A stretch of 64,000 bases of DNA from Bacillus sp. FJAT-27264 (GCF_001682855.1 NZ_MAQW01000001.1:1173926-1237925), one strand, 5' to 3'; positions 18,163 through 27,281 are shown, counted from the first letter of the stretch. A program made the numbers and translations. The notes: generated from the letters alone by a model not told the origin.

Positions 18163-18496
18163 GGTGTCATTCTCCTTCTAAACTAGGTAAACCAAGGAAT
18201 CACAGCCAAGAGCTCTCCCATGATTCCCTTTCATCTATTTTCTAAGTATAATCTTTTTTGCGGTAACGCAATGATTTCTTCAAGAAGCAGTGAATAATCC
18301 CCCATATTTGTGATGATTATGACATATTGGTGATGCTCTTCTGCTCGCCGGAATCCGCGCTTATACCATACTGCTTCAAGAGTATCTCTTGTCAAGCCTA
18401 GATAATATGTTACAATACTTTTTATAGTTAAACATTTACTTAGTAGTCAAAGTAAACAGCACGTGAAGTGTAATTCTAATGAGACAGGTGAAAAGA
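18163..18496. other. Divergent intergenic region between yesM-like and trhO genes
   Basis: Holds both promoters. For yesM (minus), TATACT at 18253-18248 lies about 85 bases upstream of the start codon; its -35 region falls on a perfect palindrome TTGCG-GTAA-CGCAA (18258-18271), a possible operator. The trhO promoter is listed separately. I see no further gene. Confidence 0.5.
18389..18416 (+). promoter_or_regulatory. Promoter of trhO
   Basis: TTGTCA (18389-18394), 16-base spacer, TACAAT (18411-18416), about 80 bases before the start codon. Confidence 0.6.
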
Positions 18497-19393
18497 ATGA
18501 ATCCACAATCGGAATATGCAATTCTGCTTTACTATAAATTTGTAAAAGTGCCGGATGCAGAACAATTCGCTCAGGAGCATCTGGCTTACTGCAAAGAGCT
18601 GGACGTAAAAGGACGGATTCTCATCTCCGAAGAGGGCATTAACGGAACACTATCCGGTACGATCGCCCAAACTGAGCAGTACATGAAGGATTTGCGCGCG
18701 AACCCGCTGTTTAGCGATATCGTCTTCAAGATCGATGAGGCTGATGGCCATGCCTTCAAGAAGATCTTTGTACGTTATAAAAAAGAACTCGTGACCTTCC
18801 GTGTCGAAGACGAACTCGACCCTAACGTGATCACCGGAGAGCACCTCGCTCCCAAGGACTTCCACGAAATGTTACAGCGCGACGATGTTATCGTTCTGGA
18901 CGGTCGTACCGGTTATGAATACGACCTTGGTCATTTCCGCGGCGCAATCCGACCGGAGGTAGACAGCTTCAAGGAATTCCCGGACTGGATTCGCGAGAAT
19001 ATGAGCGATCTTAAAGATAAACCAATATTGACGTACTGTACAGGTGGTATCCGCTGCGAGAAATTAAGCGGGTTTATGATGAATGAGGGCTTCCAGCAGG
19101 TGTACCAACTGGACGGCGGCATCGTATCCTATGGTAAAGACGAAGAAGTACAGGGCCGGCTGTTCGACGGAAAATGCTATGTGTTCGATGAGCGGATCTC
19201 GGTACAAATCAATCATACCGATGAGGATATCGTTGTCGGACGCTGCCATCACTGCGGTAAGCCGGCTGACCGATTCATTAACTGTGCCAACGATGCTTGC
19301 CATCTGCAGCATATTTGCTGTGAGGACTGCGAAGCGGAGCACAGTGGTCATTGCTCGGACGAATGCGCCGCTGTTACGAGTGCAGCACGCTAA
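18497..19393 (+). CDS. trhO: tRNA uridine(34) hydroxylase TrhO (rhodanese-domain protein)
   Basis: TrhO introduces the oxygen at carbon 5 of U34 in certain tRNAs, the first step to methoxyuridine in Gram-positive bacteria. The 298-residue product has the family layout: an N-terminal acylphosphatase-like domain (to about 95), a rhodanese domain with the catalytic Cys181 in YCTGGIRCEKLS, and a C-terminal Cys-rich tail (CHHCGKPADRFINCAND...CCEDC) that looks metal-binding. The ATG at 18497 is chosen over 18479 because AGGTGA sits six bases upstream and the family starts here. The regulator gene following it by 32 bases may be co-transcribed. Confidence 0.92.
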   Translation: MNPQSEYAILLYYKFVKVPDAEQFAQEHLAYCKELDVKGRILISEEGINGTLSGTIAQTEQYMKDLRANPLFSDIVFKIDEADGHAFKKIFVRYKKELVTFRVEDELDPNVITGEHLAPKDFHEMLQRDDVIVLDGRTGYEYDLGHFRGAIRPEVDSFKEFPDWIRENMSDLKDKPILTYCTGGIRCEKLSGFMMNEGFQQVYQLDGGIVSYGKDEEVQGRLFDGKCYVFDERISVQINHTDEDIVVGRCHHCGKPADRFINCANDACHLQHICCEDCEAEHSGHCSDECAAVTSAAR

Positions 19394-19425
19394 ATAAAGG
19401 TATAGACAAGGGCGGTGAGCTGACC

Positions 19426-20067
19426 GTGCAACCCAAAGAGGATTTGTCCACCCGCGAGACGATATTGCATCTGCTTAAAACCAATGATGAGCTGACAGCC
19501 AAAGAGCTGACAGACCGACTCAATATTACTTCCATGGCGGTACGCCGCCATATTGATGCCCTGGAGCGCGACGGATTTATTGAAGCGCGGACCATCCGGC
19601 AGCCTATGGGTAGACCAACAGCGACCTATCATTTGACAGAGCGCTCCAGTGTCCTTTTCCCAAATAAATATCACACAGTCGCCCTGGATCTGCTCGATGA
19701 ATTGGTGCAGGAGACTGGTGACGAAATGGTAGAACGGCTGTTTGAACGCCGGAAAGAAAAGCTGTTCAAGCGTTATACTTCGGTCATGGAGAACAAGAGC
19801 TTCCACGAGAAAGTCTCATTGCTGGCCGAACTACAGAATGACAATGGGTACATGGTGGAATGGAAGCAGATTGGTGAGGGCGATTACGAACTGGTGGAAT
19901 ACAATTGTCCGATCTCCCAGATTGCCAACCAGTACAACCACGCCTGCCAGTGCGAGCTTCAGTTATTCGAGTCGCTGCTTGAGGCCGAGATTTCCCGGCC
20001 GGATTGTCTGGCGCAAGGCGGACACAAATGTCTTTACAAGATTAGGAAGCGAACACAAGAATTATAG
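19426..20067 (+). CDS. SufR/DeoR-like winged-helix transcriptional regulator with Cys-rich C-terminus
   Basis: From a GTG start at 19426, preceded by GGGCGGTGAG, the product is about 213 residues. The N-terminal winged helix (TRETILHLLKTNDELTAKE, MAVRRHIDALE) is followed by a wing GRPTATYHL. The C-terminal part holds five cysteines in the pattern C-x12-C-x-C-x17-C-x7-C, reminiscent of the iron-sulfur regulator SufR, so it may sense Fe-S cluster status or redox stress. An ATG at 19351 overlaps the end of trhO and would add 25 residues without family support. Position next to trhO suggests co-transcription; its targets are unknown. Confidence 0.82.
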   Translation: MQPKEDLSTRETILHLLKTNDELTAKELTDRLNITSMAVRRHIDALERDGFIEARTIRQPMGRPTATYHLTERSSVLFPNKYHTVALDLLDELVQETGDEMVERLFERRKEKLFKRYTSVMENKSFHEKVSLLAELQNDNGYMVEWKQIGEGDYELVEYNCPISQIANQYNHACQCELQLFESLLEAEISRPDCLAQGGHKCLYKIRKRTQEL

Positions 20068-20078
20068 TATTTATATAA

Positions 20079-20115
20079 AAACCGCAGCACAGGGCCGATG
20101 CCTCATGCTGCGGTT
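20079..20115 (+). terminator. Hairpin after the SufR-like gene, probable terminator
   Basis: AACCGCAGCA / TGCTGCGGTT perfect 10-bp stem with the weak T tract TATTT, 12 bases after the stop codon. Confidence 0.6.
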
Positions 20116-20237
20116 ATTTAGCGTCTCCAGAGTTCACTAAAATAAGGCTGGCTTCTAAAATTACACTCAAGCGCCTATACCCTCAGCGTACCTAATAACA
20201 TACTTTATAGTACATTGGGGAAAGCGGGTGAACAGGG

Positions 20238-20504
20238 ATGGCCGGTAATAATGGGAACAGCAAAAAAAATAATACCGACGGCACGGTGGAAACAGGTGAA
20301 TTGAGTGCTGAAGATTATGCCATTATTGGCGCCGGACTCACTGCCCTCGGAGATTTCTTTGCTTTTCTATCCCTCGTAAAGGCCAGAGAAGTGACCCAGG
20401 AAACCGGCGGCCAATCCGATCTTCTCCCGCTGGCTATTATTCGCTCGTACAAGAAGGCAACAGCAGCTGCCAGACAAAAAGCCCGGCCGCGGAAACGAAG
20501 ATGA
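20238..20504 (+). CDS. Small conserved-looking protein of unknown function
   Basis: An 88-residue product with an Asn/Lys/Gly-rich N-terminus, a central moderately hydrophobic helix (YAIIGAGLTALGDFFAFLSLV, about residues 27-47) and a strongly basic end (ARQKARPRKRR). The start at 20238 follows a GGG-rich, acceptable ribosome site. The central helix contains an Asp and Lys shortly after, so it may be amphipathic or a single membrane helix with a cytoplasmic basic tail. I do not recognise the family. No partner gene is close. Confidence 0.6.
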   Translation: MAGNNGNSKKNNTDGTVETGELSAEDYAIIGAGLTALGDFFAFLSLVKAREVTQETGGQSDLLPLAIIRSYKKATAAARQKARPRKRR

Positions 20505-21029
20505 AGGGTCTCGCTTCTGGGTTGGTGAGTTATGATAAAGAACAAGTCCTTGCATCTTTGATATATATAAGCCGAACAAAAGCGTTTAACAAAAATGCGA
20601 AGATGAGCGAACGGGGAAGTTTGGAACTGTAAGGGCGAAGCGTTCGCCTGAAAGCTTTCCATAGAACAGCTAGCGCTGGAACGCGACCATTGGGCAGATT
20701 TCAACCGCAAGAAGCGGTAACTCCCATTCAGCAGTCCTCTTAATATTGGAAAAGAGGAGCTACCGCCTCAACTAACGGCATTTTCGCACCTTATTTTTCT
20801 TTAATATAGTTAAAATAGGTAAATAAGGTCATTATTTACTTTAATTACACGTCGATCCTTCTTATATAAACTCTCTTTTTTTCTTGGCAATGTTTATTTT
20901 TTTAATGCGTTCTATATAGAATTGTTAACAACAGATTATGCTTTCACAATATCACCCTACAAGAGGATTCGCTGGCTTCTTAGAGGTGTAGAGCTTTTGA
21001 CTATCAGGGTAGGTATTATCTCCCCATAG
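20505..21029. other. Gene-free region with hairpins and a dispersed repeat unit
   Basis: No convincing gene. A hairpin is formed by GCGGTAACTCC (20714-20724) and AAGAGGAGCTACCGC (20752-20766). The segment at 20771-20796 (ACTAACGGCATTTTCGCACC and onward) resembles the repeat units at 55167-55356. The remainder is AT-rich. Confidence 0.5.
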
Positions 21030-21059
21030 AAAAAAGCCCTATCCGTTAGGATCAGGGCG
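21030..21059 (-). terminator. Terminator of the amide-catabolism operon
   Basis: Minus strand: GCCCTGATCC-TAAC-GGATAGGGC hairpin followed by TTTTTTC, about 55 bases after the last gene of the operon. Confidence 0.9.
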
Positions 21060-21116
21060 TTGAGATCGTTACTTCATTCATCGACTACGTATGTTCCATT
21101 ATTTTACATCGAAATC

Positions 21117-21980
21117 TTAGCCTAGCGCAACCGGATTGATCAGACTTTCGAATCCGCTAATCTGGCAGCCCGCCGTATCCCCTTCACGAAGTGGAACGGA
21201 GCCTGGTGTTCCTGTCATGATGATATCCCCTGGGAGCAGGGTCATCATTTTGGAAAAATACGAGACAAGGAACCAAGGAGAGTAGATCATCTGAGACACT
21301 TTTCCACGATAAGCCTCTTCTCCATTATGCATCGTCATAACCTCCAACGCATTCACATCCGGAAATTCATCCAATGTCAAAAGCTGAGGACCAAAGCTGA
21401 AAAAGGTATCGAAGCATTTGGAGCGTCCGAGGAATCTAGGATTGCGAGCATGGATATCCTGGGCCGTCATGTCGAGTGTCGGCGCGAAGCCGGCGATGAC
21501 CTGAGGCGCTTCCTCAGGACTAACGTTTTTGCACAACTTTCCGATTACGATTGCGATCTCTGCCTCCGCTGTTACCCGATCAGACTCTGCAGGGAGTAAG
21601 ATTTCATCGCCGGGGCCGATTAAACTCGTGTCCGGTTTCATGAAGCAGATCGGCTCTTGCTCAGGGGGAGTAACTGACATCGCTTCGGCTTTTTCACGGT
21701 AATTGGCACCAATGCCCCATATTTTGCGGGGATATCGATAAAGCGGAGCATATACGGCGTCCTCGAAAGCTATGCTTGCAAGATCCGCCAGCTTGCCGTC
21801 CTTCTCGATGCGGCACCATTCGCTCAGCCTCGTCAGCTCTCCCTGCTCCAGCAGCTCAAGCACGCTTGTAGGACAAGTCAGACCATACGCCTTATTCAGC
21901 TTGGCAATCTGGACAAGCCCTATGTCCGTAACAATAGCTGCTTCCTCTTGGCCCGCCACGGTAATCGTTGCCAGCTTCAT
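21117..21980 (-). CDS. Fumarylacetoacetate hydrolase-family protein
   Basis: The FAH superfamily cleaves or decarboxylates carbon-carbon bonds of oxo-acids with a divalent metal. The 287-residue product has a short N-terminal domain and the C-terminal FAH domain (from about residue 88) with the metal ligands in EAEIAIVIG, the downstream FAPTLDMTAQD in place of the usual NDVTARD, and IMTGTPGSVPLREGD at the end. Functions of this subgroup range from hydrolases and isomerases of aromatic catabolism to ureidoglycolate-lyase-annotated members. It overlaps the creatininase-family gene by four bases and is the final enzyme of the operon, fitting a late carbon-skeleton step. Substrate unknown. Confidence 0.88.
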   Translation of the reverse strand: MKLATITVAGQEEAAIVTDIGLVQIAKLNKAYGLTCPTSVLELLEQGELTRLSEWCRIEKDGKLADLASIAFEDAVYAPLYRYPRKIWGIGANYREKAEAMSVTPPEQEPICFMKPDTSLIGPGDEILLPAESDRVTAEAEIAIVIGKLCKNVSPEEAPQVIAGFAPTLDMTAQDIHARNPRFLGRSKCFDTFFSFGPQLLTLDEFPDVNALEVMTMHNGEEAYRGKVSQMIYSPWFLVSYFSKMMTLLPGDIIMTGTPGSVPLREGDTAGCQISGFESLINPVALG

Positions 21981-22801
21981 TCTTCTTCTGCCTCCCCTTG
22001 CATTAGACCTTTTATATCAAAATTGCACAGTTCCACCAAGGCGGCAGCCAGCACATCGGTCACCCGCTCCTGAATGATAGCGCCTTTGGCTGCCGTTGCT
22101 TTGGTAGCATCTCCACTTATGCCACTTCTCGAAATATCCTCCATCCGCCAGGCGAAGCGAATCTTGCCCTCAAGGGTCAAAAATTTCAAATGGCTCACAT
22201 TCGGAAACTCAGAGACCAGGAACTCTTCTTGCACCCAATCGGGCTTAACCGACATCACAATCGAAGTCTCGTAATCCCCGCCGTGAATGCCGTACTCCAG
22301 TTCCTCCGGCGTCAACAAATCCTCCGCGCCTCCAAGGCTCGACGGCGAAAGGTAAAACACCGTCATCCCGAAGCGCAGCCGGATCTCCCTGGCCACCATG
22401 TTCAGCAAATCGACATTGCCACCGTGCGAATTGAAAAGAAGCAGCTTAGGGAATCCGCTCTGATGGAGGCTTTCCGCAATATCCATCACGACACCCTGAA
22501 GGGTCGAAGCCGATAAGGAAATGGTACCTGGCAGCCCAAAATGCTCATTGCTTTTACCGTAGGATACCGGTGGCAGCATCCACACCTGTTGACCTTCATC
22601 CACTTTCTCCAACGTTTGAGTTAGCGTCGCCTCGCCGATCAGCGAATCGGTCATGATCGGCAAATGCGGGCCATGCTGTTCAACGGCGCCGATGGGAAGA
22701 ATAACGAGCGATTTATTCTTGGGCAGCTCCTTGATTTGCTTGCTTGTCAGCCTAGGCAGGAACCGTTCTTCCCAAGCCTTGCCTTCGTATCGCTTGAACA
22801 T
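21977..22801 (-). CDS. Creatininase-family amidohydrolase
   Basis: Creatininase-family enzymes hydrolyse cyclic or linear amides with divalent metals; members include creatininase, FAPy deformylases and MftE. The 274-residue product carries the metal-binding core PIGAVEQHGPHLPIMTD (Glu, His and Asp), SHGGN, and the catalytic Glu region HGGDYETSI. So all usual active-site residues are present, in contrast to the second family member at 36104. It is translationally coupled to the FAH-family gene downstream. Together with amidase and isochorismatase-family genes it suggests ring opening and deamination of an imported cyclic amide, but the specific reaction is not visible. Confidence 0.9.
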   Translation of the reverse strand: MFKRYEGKAWEERFLPRLTSKQIKELPKNKSLVILPIGAVEQHGPHLPIMTDSLIGEATLTQTLEKVDEGQQVWMLPPVSYGKSNEHFGLPGTISLSASTLQGVVMDIAESLHQSGFPKLLLFNSHGGNVDLLNMVAREIRLRFGMTVFYLSPSSLGGAEDLLTPEELEYGIHGGDYETSIVMSVKPDWVQEEFLVSEFPNVSHLKFLTLEGKIRFAWRMEDISRSGISGDATKATAAKGAIIQERVTDVLAAALVELCNFDIKGLMQGEAEEE

Positions 22802-22837
22802 AAGCTACCTTCCTTTCATTCATTAAATACGATTTTC

Positions 22838-24016
22838 TTAATGGGAACTCTGGGGCACCTGTTCCTCCACCCAGCGAAGCAACGCAAGATCCCGTCCCGG
22901 GCCTGCAATAAAGGAGAGGCCGACCGGCCAACCCTCCCCGTCGATATAGGGAACTGTCACCTGCGGGAAACCGCAGAGACCGGCAATACAAGAAAGCTGC
23001 ATGACTCTGGCGCGCGTCCGCTCAACCTCTTCACCATGAAGTCCGGCGACAGGAGCCGCACAAGGAGCTGTGGGGATGACTAAAAGTCCATCTTCACCCA
23101 ACAACTTCGTCATTCTGGACCGGATCACTGCACGCAACGCTATGCAGCGATCAAATTCCTCACGCAGGAGTGTGGATGTCCAGGCAAAGCGCTCGGCAAT
23201 GCCGGGTCCGAAGTTCGGCTTTTCCCTGGTGATCCATTCGCCGTGGTTCTGCCAAATCTCATATCCCTGAATCGTACGGAACGTATCGACCCATGCCTGT
23301 AAGCCTTCAGGAGCAATTTCAAACTCGCTGCTTGCCAGCCGAGACTGGAGAAGCGGCAAATCACTGGCAACCGTCTGCCGGCAGCTTGGCTCCGTAATGC
23401 TCCATGCCTCATTAGGCAGAATCATCCGCTCGAAGCCTTTTGCCACCGGTTCATCCACCCCAAGCAAAGCCTGACCCACCCGGTGCAGAACGTCTGCGCT
23501 TCGCCCCATCCAGCCAACAGTATCGAAGCTGTCTGCCAGCGGAATGACTCCACTCAGCGATACCCGGCCATGCGTGGGTCGTATTCCGTATATACCACAA
23601 TAAGCGGAAGGAATTCTAACCGATCCTCCAGTGTCTGTACCGAGCGCGAAATCGCAAACCCCCGCTGCGACCGCAACAGCGGAACCGCTTGAGGAGCCCC
23701 CCGGAATACGCCCCGGGGCTCGTGGATTTACGGGCGTACCGTAGTGTGTATTCTCTCCGTTCAAGCTAAACATCAATTCGTCCGTCTGGGTCATCCCGCC
23801 GAGCTTCGCCCCGTTCTGAAGGGTACGCTCGATAGCTTCCGCATGACGGTCGGCCGCTTCATGTGTTCGAAGCCAATCAGGGTTCCCCGCCGTGTTCCGG
23901 TGGCCCGCCACGGAGAACACATCTTTGGCAGCAAATTGGAGACCCGACAAGATGCCGCTGCCCGAAGGCTCAACAACCAAATCCTCCTTGACAAAAGCAT
24001 TGTATTCGGGCTGCAT
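22838..24016 (-). CDS. Amidase signature-family hydrolase
   Basis: Amidase signature enzymes use a Ser-cisSer-Lys triad to hydrolyse amides. From the ATG at 24016 the product is 392 residues. Lys31 lies in FAAKDVFSV, the cis-Ser and surrounding loop in GGSSSGSAVAVAAG, and the nucleophile Ser in TDTGGSVRIPS, all intact. It is shorter than the 450-500 residues of many relatives, in line with compact members such as AtzE/allophanate-hydrolase-like or indoleacetamide-hydrolase-like proteins. The start at 24028 seems less likely because AAAGG lies immediately against it. Lies between cupin and creatininase genes in one operon. Confidence 0.9.
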   Translation of the reverse strand: MQPEYNAFVKEDLVVEPSGSGILSGLQFAAKDVFSVAGHRNTAGNPDWLRTHEAADRHAEAIERTLQNGAKLGGMTQTDELMFSLNGENTHYGTPVNPRAPGRIPGGSSSGSAVAVAAGVCDFALGTDTGGSVRIPSAYCGIYGIRPTHGRVSLSGVIPLADSFDTVGWMGRSADVLHRVGQALLGVDEPVAKGFERMILPNEAWSITEPSCRQTVASDLPLLQSRLASSEFEIAPEGLQAWVDTFRTIQGYEIWQNHGEWITREKPNFGPGIAERFAWTSTLLREEFDRCIALRAVIRSRMTKLLGEDGLLVIPTAPCAAPVAGLHGEEVERTRARVMQLSCIAGLCGFPQVTVPYIDGEGWPVGLSFIAGPGRDLALLRWVEEQVPQSSH

Positions 24017-24043
24017 AATGTCTATCATCCTTTTTCGTTTGAA

Positions 24044-24493
24044 TTATTTTCCCGTGTCTGCGGCGTTGAGGTTAAGCCCTCTTAATACTTTCAGATCCGC
24101 TTCGTCCAAACTTGCATCCGGGCCCGCTTTAATCAAGTCAGAGAACTTCTCGTCAGGCACCATCGTTGTCAGCACATACAATCGTCCGCTACCCGTATTT
24201 CGCACCTGATGGCTATGACCGGGCGGCACAATGAAGAACGAGCCCGGACGAATAGCCGCTTCCACCTCTCCGACTACTGCAATGCCTTCTCCTCCAAGCA
24301 CATAGAAATATTCATGCGCCTCAGCGTGTTCATTCGGAGGCGTCTGTCCGCCTTCATCGAAAATCTCTACTACCGAAACAAACGGAGCCTGAGTACCATC
24401 GCATAGAAGTACAAACTTGTTGGAGTCCCCGCGAGCTATTTGCCGAACAATACAATTTTCAAAATGTCCCAAAACCAAGCCTTCGATTGTCAT
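24044..24493 (-). CDS. Small cupin-domain protein
   Basis: A 149-residue single-cupin protein. Cupin motif 1 is seen in PPNEHAEAHEYFYVLGGEGIAVV and motif 2 in PGSFFIVPPGHSHQVRNTG, retaining His, His, Glu and His type ligands. Such proteins may be metal-dependent enzymes (for example ureidoglycine aminohydrolase-like, lyases, isomerases) or sensors. It starts two bases after the isochorismatase-family stop codon, so it is translationally coupled. Role in the pathway is unknown; an enzymatic one is favoured by its place among hydrolases. Confidence 0.85.
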   Translation of the reverse strand: MTIEGLVLGHFENCIVRQIARGDSNKFVLLCDGTQAPFVSVVEIFDEGGQTPPNEHAEAHEYFYVLGGEGIAVVGEVEAAIRPGSFFIVPPGHSHQVRNTGSGRLYVLTTMVPDEKFSDLIKAGPDASLDEADLKVLRGLNLNAADTGK

Positions 24494-24495
24494 TA

Positions 24496-25272
24496 TTATT
24501 CATCCTCTCTTGTGGAAGCCAAGTATGCGTGAAGCAGAGCTTCAGATGCCGCTATAAATCCGTAACACGTTTTAATGTTATATAAGGTCGCTTCTTTGCA
24601 AAAGGACGGCGAGCTGGTCGCACAGCAATCTTCGAGCAGAATCGCGTCATAACCAAGACATACCGCATCCTGCAACGTGTGCATCACACATTGATCAAGA
24701 TTCACTCCGGCAAAAAACAATGTGCTTACTTCCAGATTGCGTAAAATACTATCTAGCGGTGTATCCCAAAAACCGCTCATGCGATATTTATCAACATAAA
24801 TATCATTGGTAGACTCCTGCAGCACATCGATGGTCGCCGCGCCCCAGCTACCCTTCTCCAGCACCCGCGAGCCGTTCTCCGGCAGCGGACTGCCGATTCC
24901 GTTGCCTGTGCCATCCGCATCGTACACATGCAGCACCGACGGACTTAGATTAAGGCGGTCTTCCCGGTTGCCCCAATTGAGCCAGATCACTGGTACCCCG
25001 GCCTGACGAAGCGCCGGGAGCAGTCGGTTCAGCGGGTTAACAGGCTCAAGCAGCGGAGAGGTATCCACCCCGATGGAGTGAAGCCAACCGCCAGGAGTAC
25101 AGAAATCGTTCTGCATATCCACGATAACGATTGCGCTTTTTTCCAGATCGAGCGTGAGGTTTTGCGGTTTAGCTTCAATGGATATGTGCAGCGGCTGGCG
25201 GCTTTCTCTTCGAAGATCCACCCATTCCTTGGACACCTTCCACCCGCTTTTGTAATTTCCTAGGGGATTCAT
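24496..25272 (-). CDS. Isochorismatase-family cysteine hydrolase
   Basis: This superfamily includes nicotinamidase, N-carbamoylsarcosine amidase, ureidoacrylate hydrolase and biuret hydrolase. The 258-residue protein has the Asp in IVIVDMQNDF, the Lys in VDKYRMSGF and the nucleophile Cys in NLDQCVMHTLQDA, preceded by the cis-peptide region FAGVN, giving a complete Asp-Lys-Cys triad. The start at 25272 has AAGGAGG seven bases upstream; an in-frame codon at 25290 has none. The N-terminal extension of about 45 residues before the core is somewhat longer than in nicotinamidase, as in biuret-hydrolase and RutB relatives. Substrate not determinable. Confidence 0.9.
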   Translation of the reverse strand: MNPLGNYKSGWKVSKEWVDLRRESRQPLHISIEAKPQNLTLDLEKSAIVIVDMQNDFCTPGGWLHSIGVDTSPLLEPVNPLNRLLPALRQAGVPVIWLNWGNREDRLNLSPSVLHVYDADGTGNGIGSPLPENGSRVLEKGSWGAATIDVLQESTNDIYVDKYRMSGFWDTPLDSILRNLEVSTLFFAGVNLDQCVMHTLQDAVCLGYDAILLEDCCATSSPSFCKEATLYNIKTCYGFIAASEALLHAYLASTREDE

Positions 25273-25329
25273 GAAAAACCTCCTTGCCATGTACTACAAT
25301 CCGCAGTAACTTTGTATGAACTTAAGAAG

Positions 25330-26370
25330 TTAAGGCTTTGACAAAAATTCCGCAGTAAAGACTTTAGAGACATCCTGCTTCTGTTTAAGGGCTCCAATTC
25401 CGATCAATTGATCCTGAATCGTATTCCACCGTTCCGGAGTCATGAAGCCTACACCGTTTGCTTTCGTCTCATCGTTCAAAATAAACGGCTTTTCTTGCTC
25501 GGCTTCATAATTCATTGCTTCTAAAGCCATGTCCTTGTTATAGGTTTTGATGAATGGGTTGACGGTCTTATAGTTGTCCAAGTAGTAACCCCAGCCCTTT
25601 TGTGTTGCCTGCACCACTGCCTTGACGATATCGGGGTGCTTCTTCAAATAGCCTTCGGTCGTGAACAGCACGTCGTTGTAATTGGCATAGCCTGAATCGG
25701 CCACCTTCAACACGCCCACCTGGATGCCCTGTTGACCGAGTGCATACGGTTCATTCGTAATATAACCTTGATTCAAGGAGCTCTTTGTGTTGATGAAATT
25801 AGCCAGCTGGCCCGTGTAAGCCAACTCCTGTACATCCGTCAGATTGTACTTCTTTTTAATAAACTCCCAATAGAGCGAGCCGGGCTGTACGAAAACCTTT
25901 CGACCCTTCAAATCCTCGAACCCTTTGATGTTATCCTCTTTATGATATACAAACACCTGTGGCGTATGTTGGAAGCTGGCCATAAGTGCCACTACAGGAA
26001 TTCCCTGCTCGCGTGCTCTTAAGATGTCATCCGCATATGAAATACCGAAATCAGCCTGGCCCGAAGCGACCAGCTGCAGGCCTGAGACCTGCGGCCCGCC
26101 CGGCTGGATCGTCATATCCACACCGGCATCCTTATAATAGCCTTGCTGCAACGCGGCGAAATACCCGCCATCCTCTCCTTTGGCATACCAGGCTTCAACC
26201 ACATGAGCCTTTTGAAGAGACTGGCTTCCAGCGCTTGGTTGGCTTGTAGCACTTGCCTGATTCGAAGCAGCAGCATCTTGCGACTTGGTATCATTCGAGC
26301 AAGCACCAAGGAAAACAATGGACAACAAAGAAGTGATGAGAATAGAAGAACGTGTTTTTCGATCAAACAT
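25330..26370 (-). CDS. ABC transporter substrate-binding lipoprotein, NMT1/THI5-like (SsuA/TauA superfamily)
   Basis: About 346 residues with a lipoprotein signal (lipobox VFLGACSND, Cys near 24) and a Ser/Gln/Ala linker, then an NMT1-type fold: EAWYAKGEDGGYFAALQQGYY, VSGLQLVASGQADFGI, and GRKVFVQPGSLYW. Proteins of this fold bind sulfonates, nitrate, pyrimidines, riboflavin or thiamine precursors. The ATG at 26370 follows GGAGGTG; a TTG at 26385 is less likely. It delivers substrate to the permease and ATPase just upstream, and the enzyme genes immediately downstream presumably break the imported compound down. Confidence 0.92.
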   Translation of the reverse strand: MFDRKTRSSILITSLLSIVFLGACSNDTKSQDAAASNQASATSQPSAGSQSLQKAHVVEAWYAKGEDGGYFAALQQGYYKDAGVDMTIQPGGPQVSGLQLVASGQADFGISYADDILRAREQGIPVVALMASFQHTPQVFVYHKEDNIKGFEDLKGRKVFVQPGSLYWEFIKKKYNLTDVQELAYTGQLANFINTKSSLNQGYITNEPYALGQQGIQVGVLKVADSGYANYNDVLFTTEGYLKKHPDIVKAVVQATQKGWGYYLDNYKTVNPFIKTYNKDMALEAMNYEAEQEKPFILNDETKANGVGFMTPERWNTIQDQLIGIGALKQKQDVSKVFTAEFLSKP

Positions 26371-26405
26371 ATACTGCACCTCCAAATAGGGTTAATGGAA
26401 CTGGA

Positions 26406-27281
26406 TTAACTGTTCATCGCCGAATCGTGCCAAGAGCGCAGAAGTCGGTTGGATATAGCGTTGATGATTAAGAAAAAAACAATCCCGACCAGCGCTGCGG
26501 CTAGACCGCAAGCAAACAGATACGGAGTCTGCAGTTGTGTGGCAGCAATTGTGATCGCATAACCCAAGCCGCCTTGCGACCCTCCGATGCCCGCGATATA
26601 TTCGCCGACGATCGCTCCGACTACTGAGAGGGAACATGAAATTTTGAGACCTGCAAGAATGTACGGCAGTGCGGAAGGAATGCGCAGCTTCCAGATCGTT
26701 TGCATTTTAGTGGCATTATACAAATAAAACAGGTTTTTCATGTTTTGTTCCGTGGCATTAAGACCAATCAATGTGTTGGATAAAATCGGGAAAAAGCTGA
26801 TCAGAAAGGCGATCACGACAATCGCGTTCATCCCCGCCCCAAACCAGATCACGATAATGGGCGCAATGGCTACGATCGGAATGGTCTGCAGAACAATCGC
26901 ATACGGATATACGCTGCGCTCAACCATTTTAGACATGGCCAGCAAAATCGCTACGCCAACCCCCAGCACAACACTTACTGCAAACCCGAATACCGCCTCC
27001 AATATCGTCGTACTTACAGAAGTCGCAAGACTCGCACTGTTTTGAACAGCAGCCTCAAAAATATCGGAAGGCTTCGGCAACAGATACGACTTTATATCCA
27101 TCATACGAAGAATCCATTCCCAAGCGCCCACAAAAAGTACAAATATCGCGATTGGAGGCAGGACCCGCGAAACAAACTTCGAGCCCTTCGCCCGAGCGGA
27201 TTTCTTCCTCCCTTCCTGGAGCGATGAAGCCGCTGCTATTACTGGTGACGAAGGGACAACATCCTTCAAACTTGCAGCCAT
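26406..27281 (-). CDS. ABC transporter permease, SsuC/TauC/ThiX type
   Basis: The 291-residue protein has an N-terminal Ser/Ala/Lys-rich cytoplasmic tail (to about residue 38), six predicted membrane helices, and the binding-protein-dependent transport motif, here NLFYLYNATKMQTIWKLRIPSALP as the EAA-type loop. It matches permeases for sulfonate, nitrate and pyrimidine-type ABC importers. It lies between the ATPase and the lipoprotein gene. Confidence 0.92.
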   Translation of the reverse strand: MAASLKDVVPSSPVIAAASSLQEGRKKSARAKGSKFVSRVLPPIAIFVLFVGAWEWILRMMDIKSYLLPKPSDIFEAAVQNSASLATSVSTTILEAVFGFAVSVVLGVGVAILLAMSKMVERSVYPYAIVLQTIPIVAIAPIIVIWFGAGMNAIVVIAFLISFFPILSNTLIGLNATEQNMKNLFYLYNATKMQTIWKLRIPSALPYILAGLKISCSLSVVGAIVGEYIAGIGGSQGGLGYAITIAATQLQTPYLFACGLAAALVGIVFFLIINAISNRLLRSWHDSAMNS

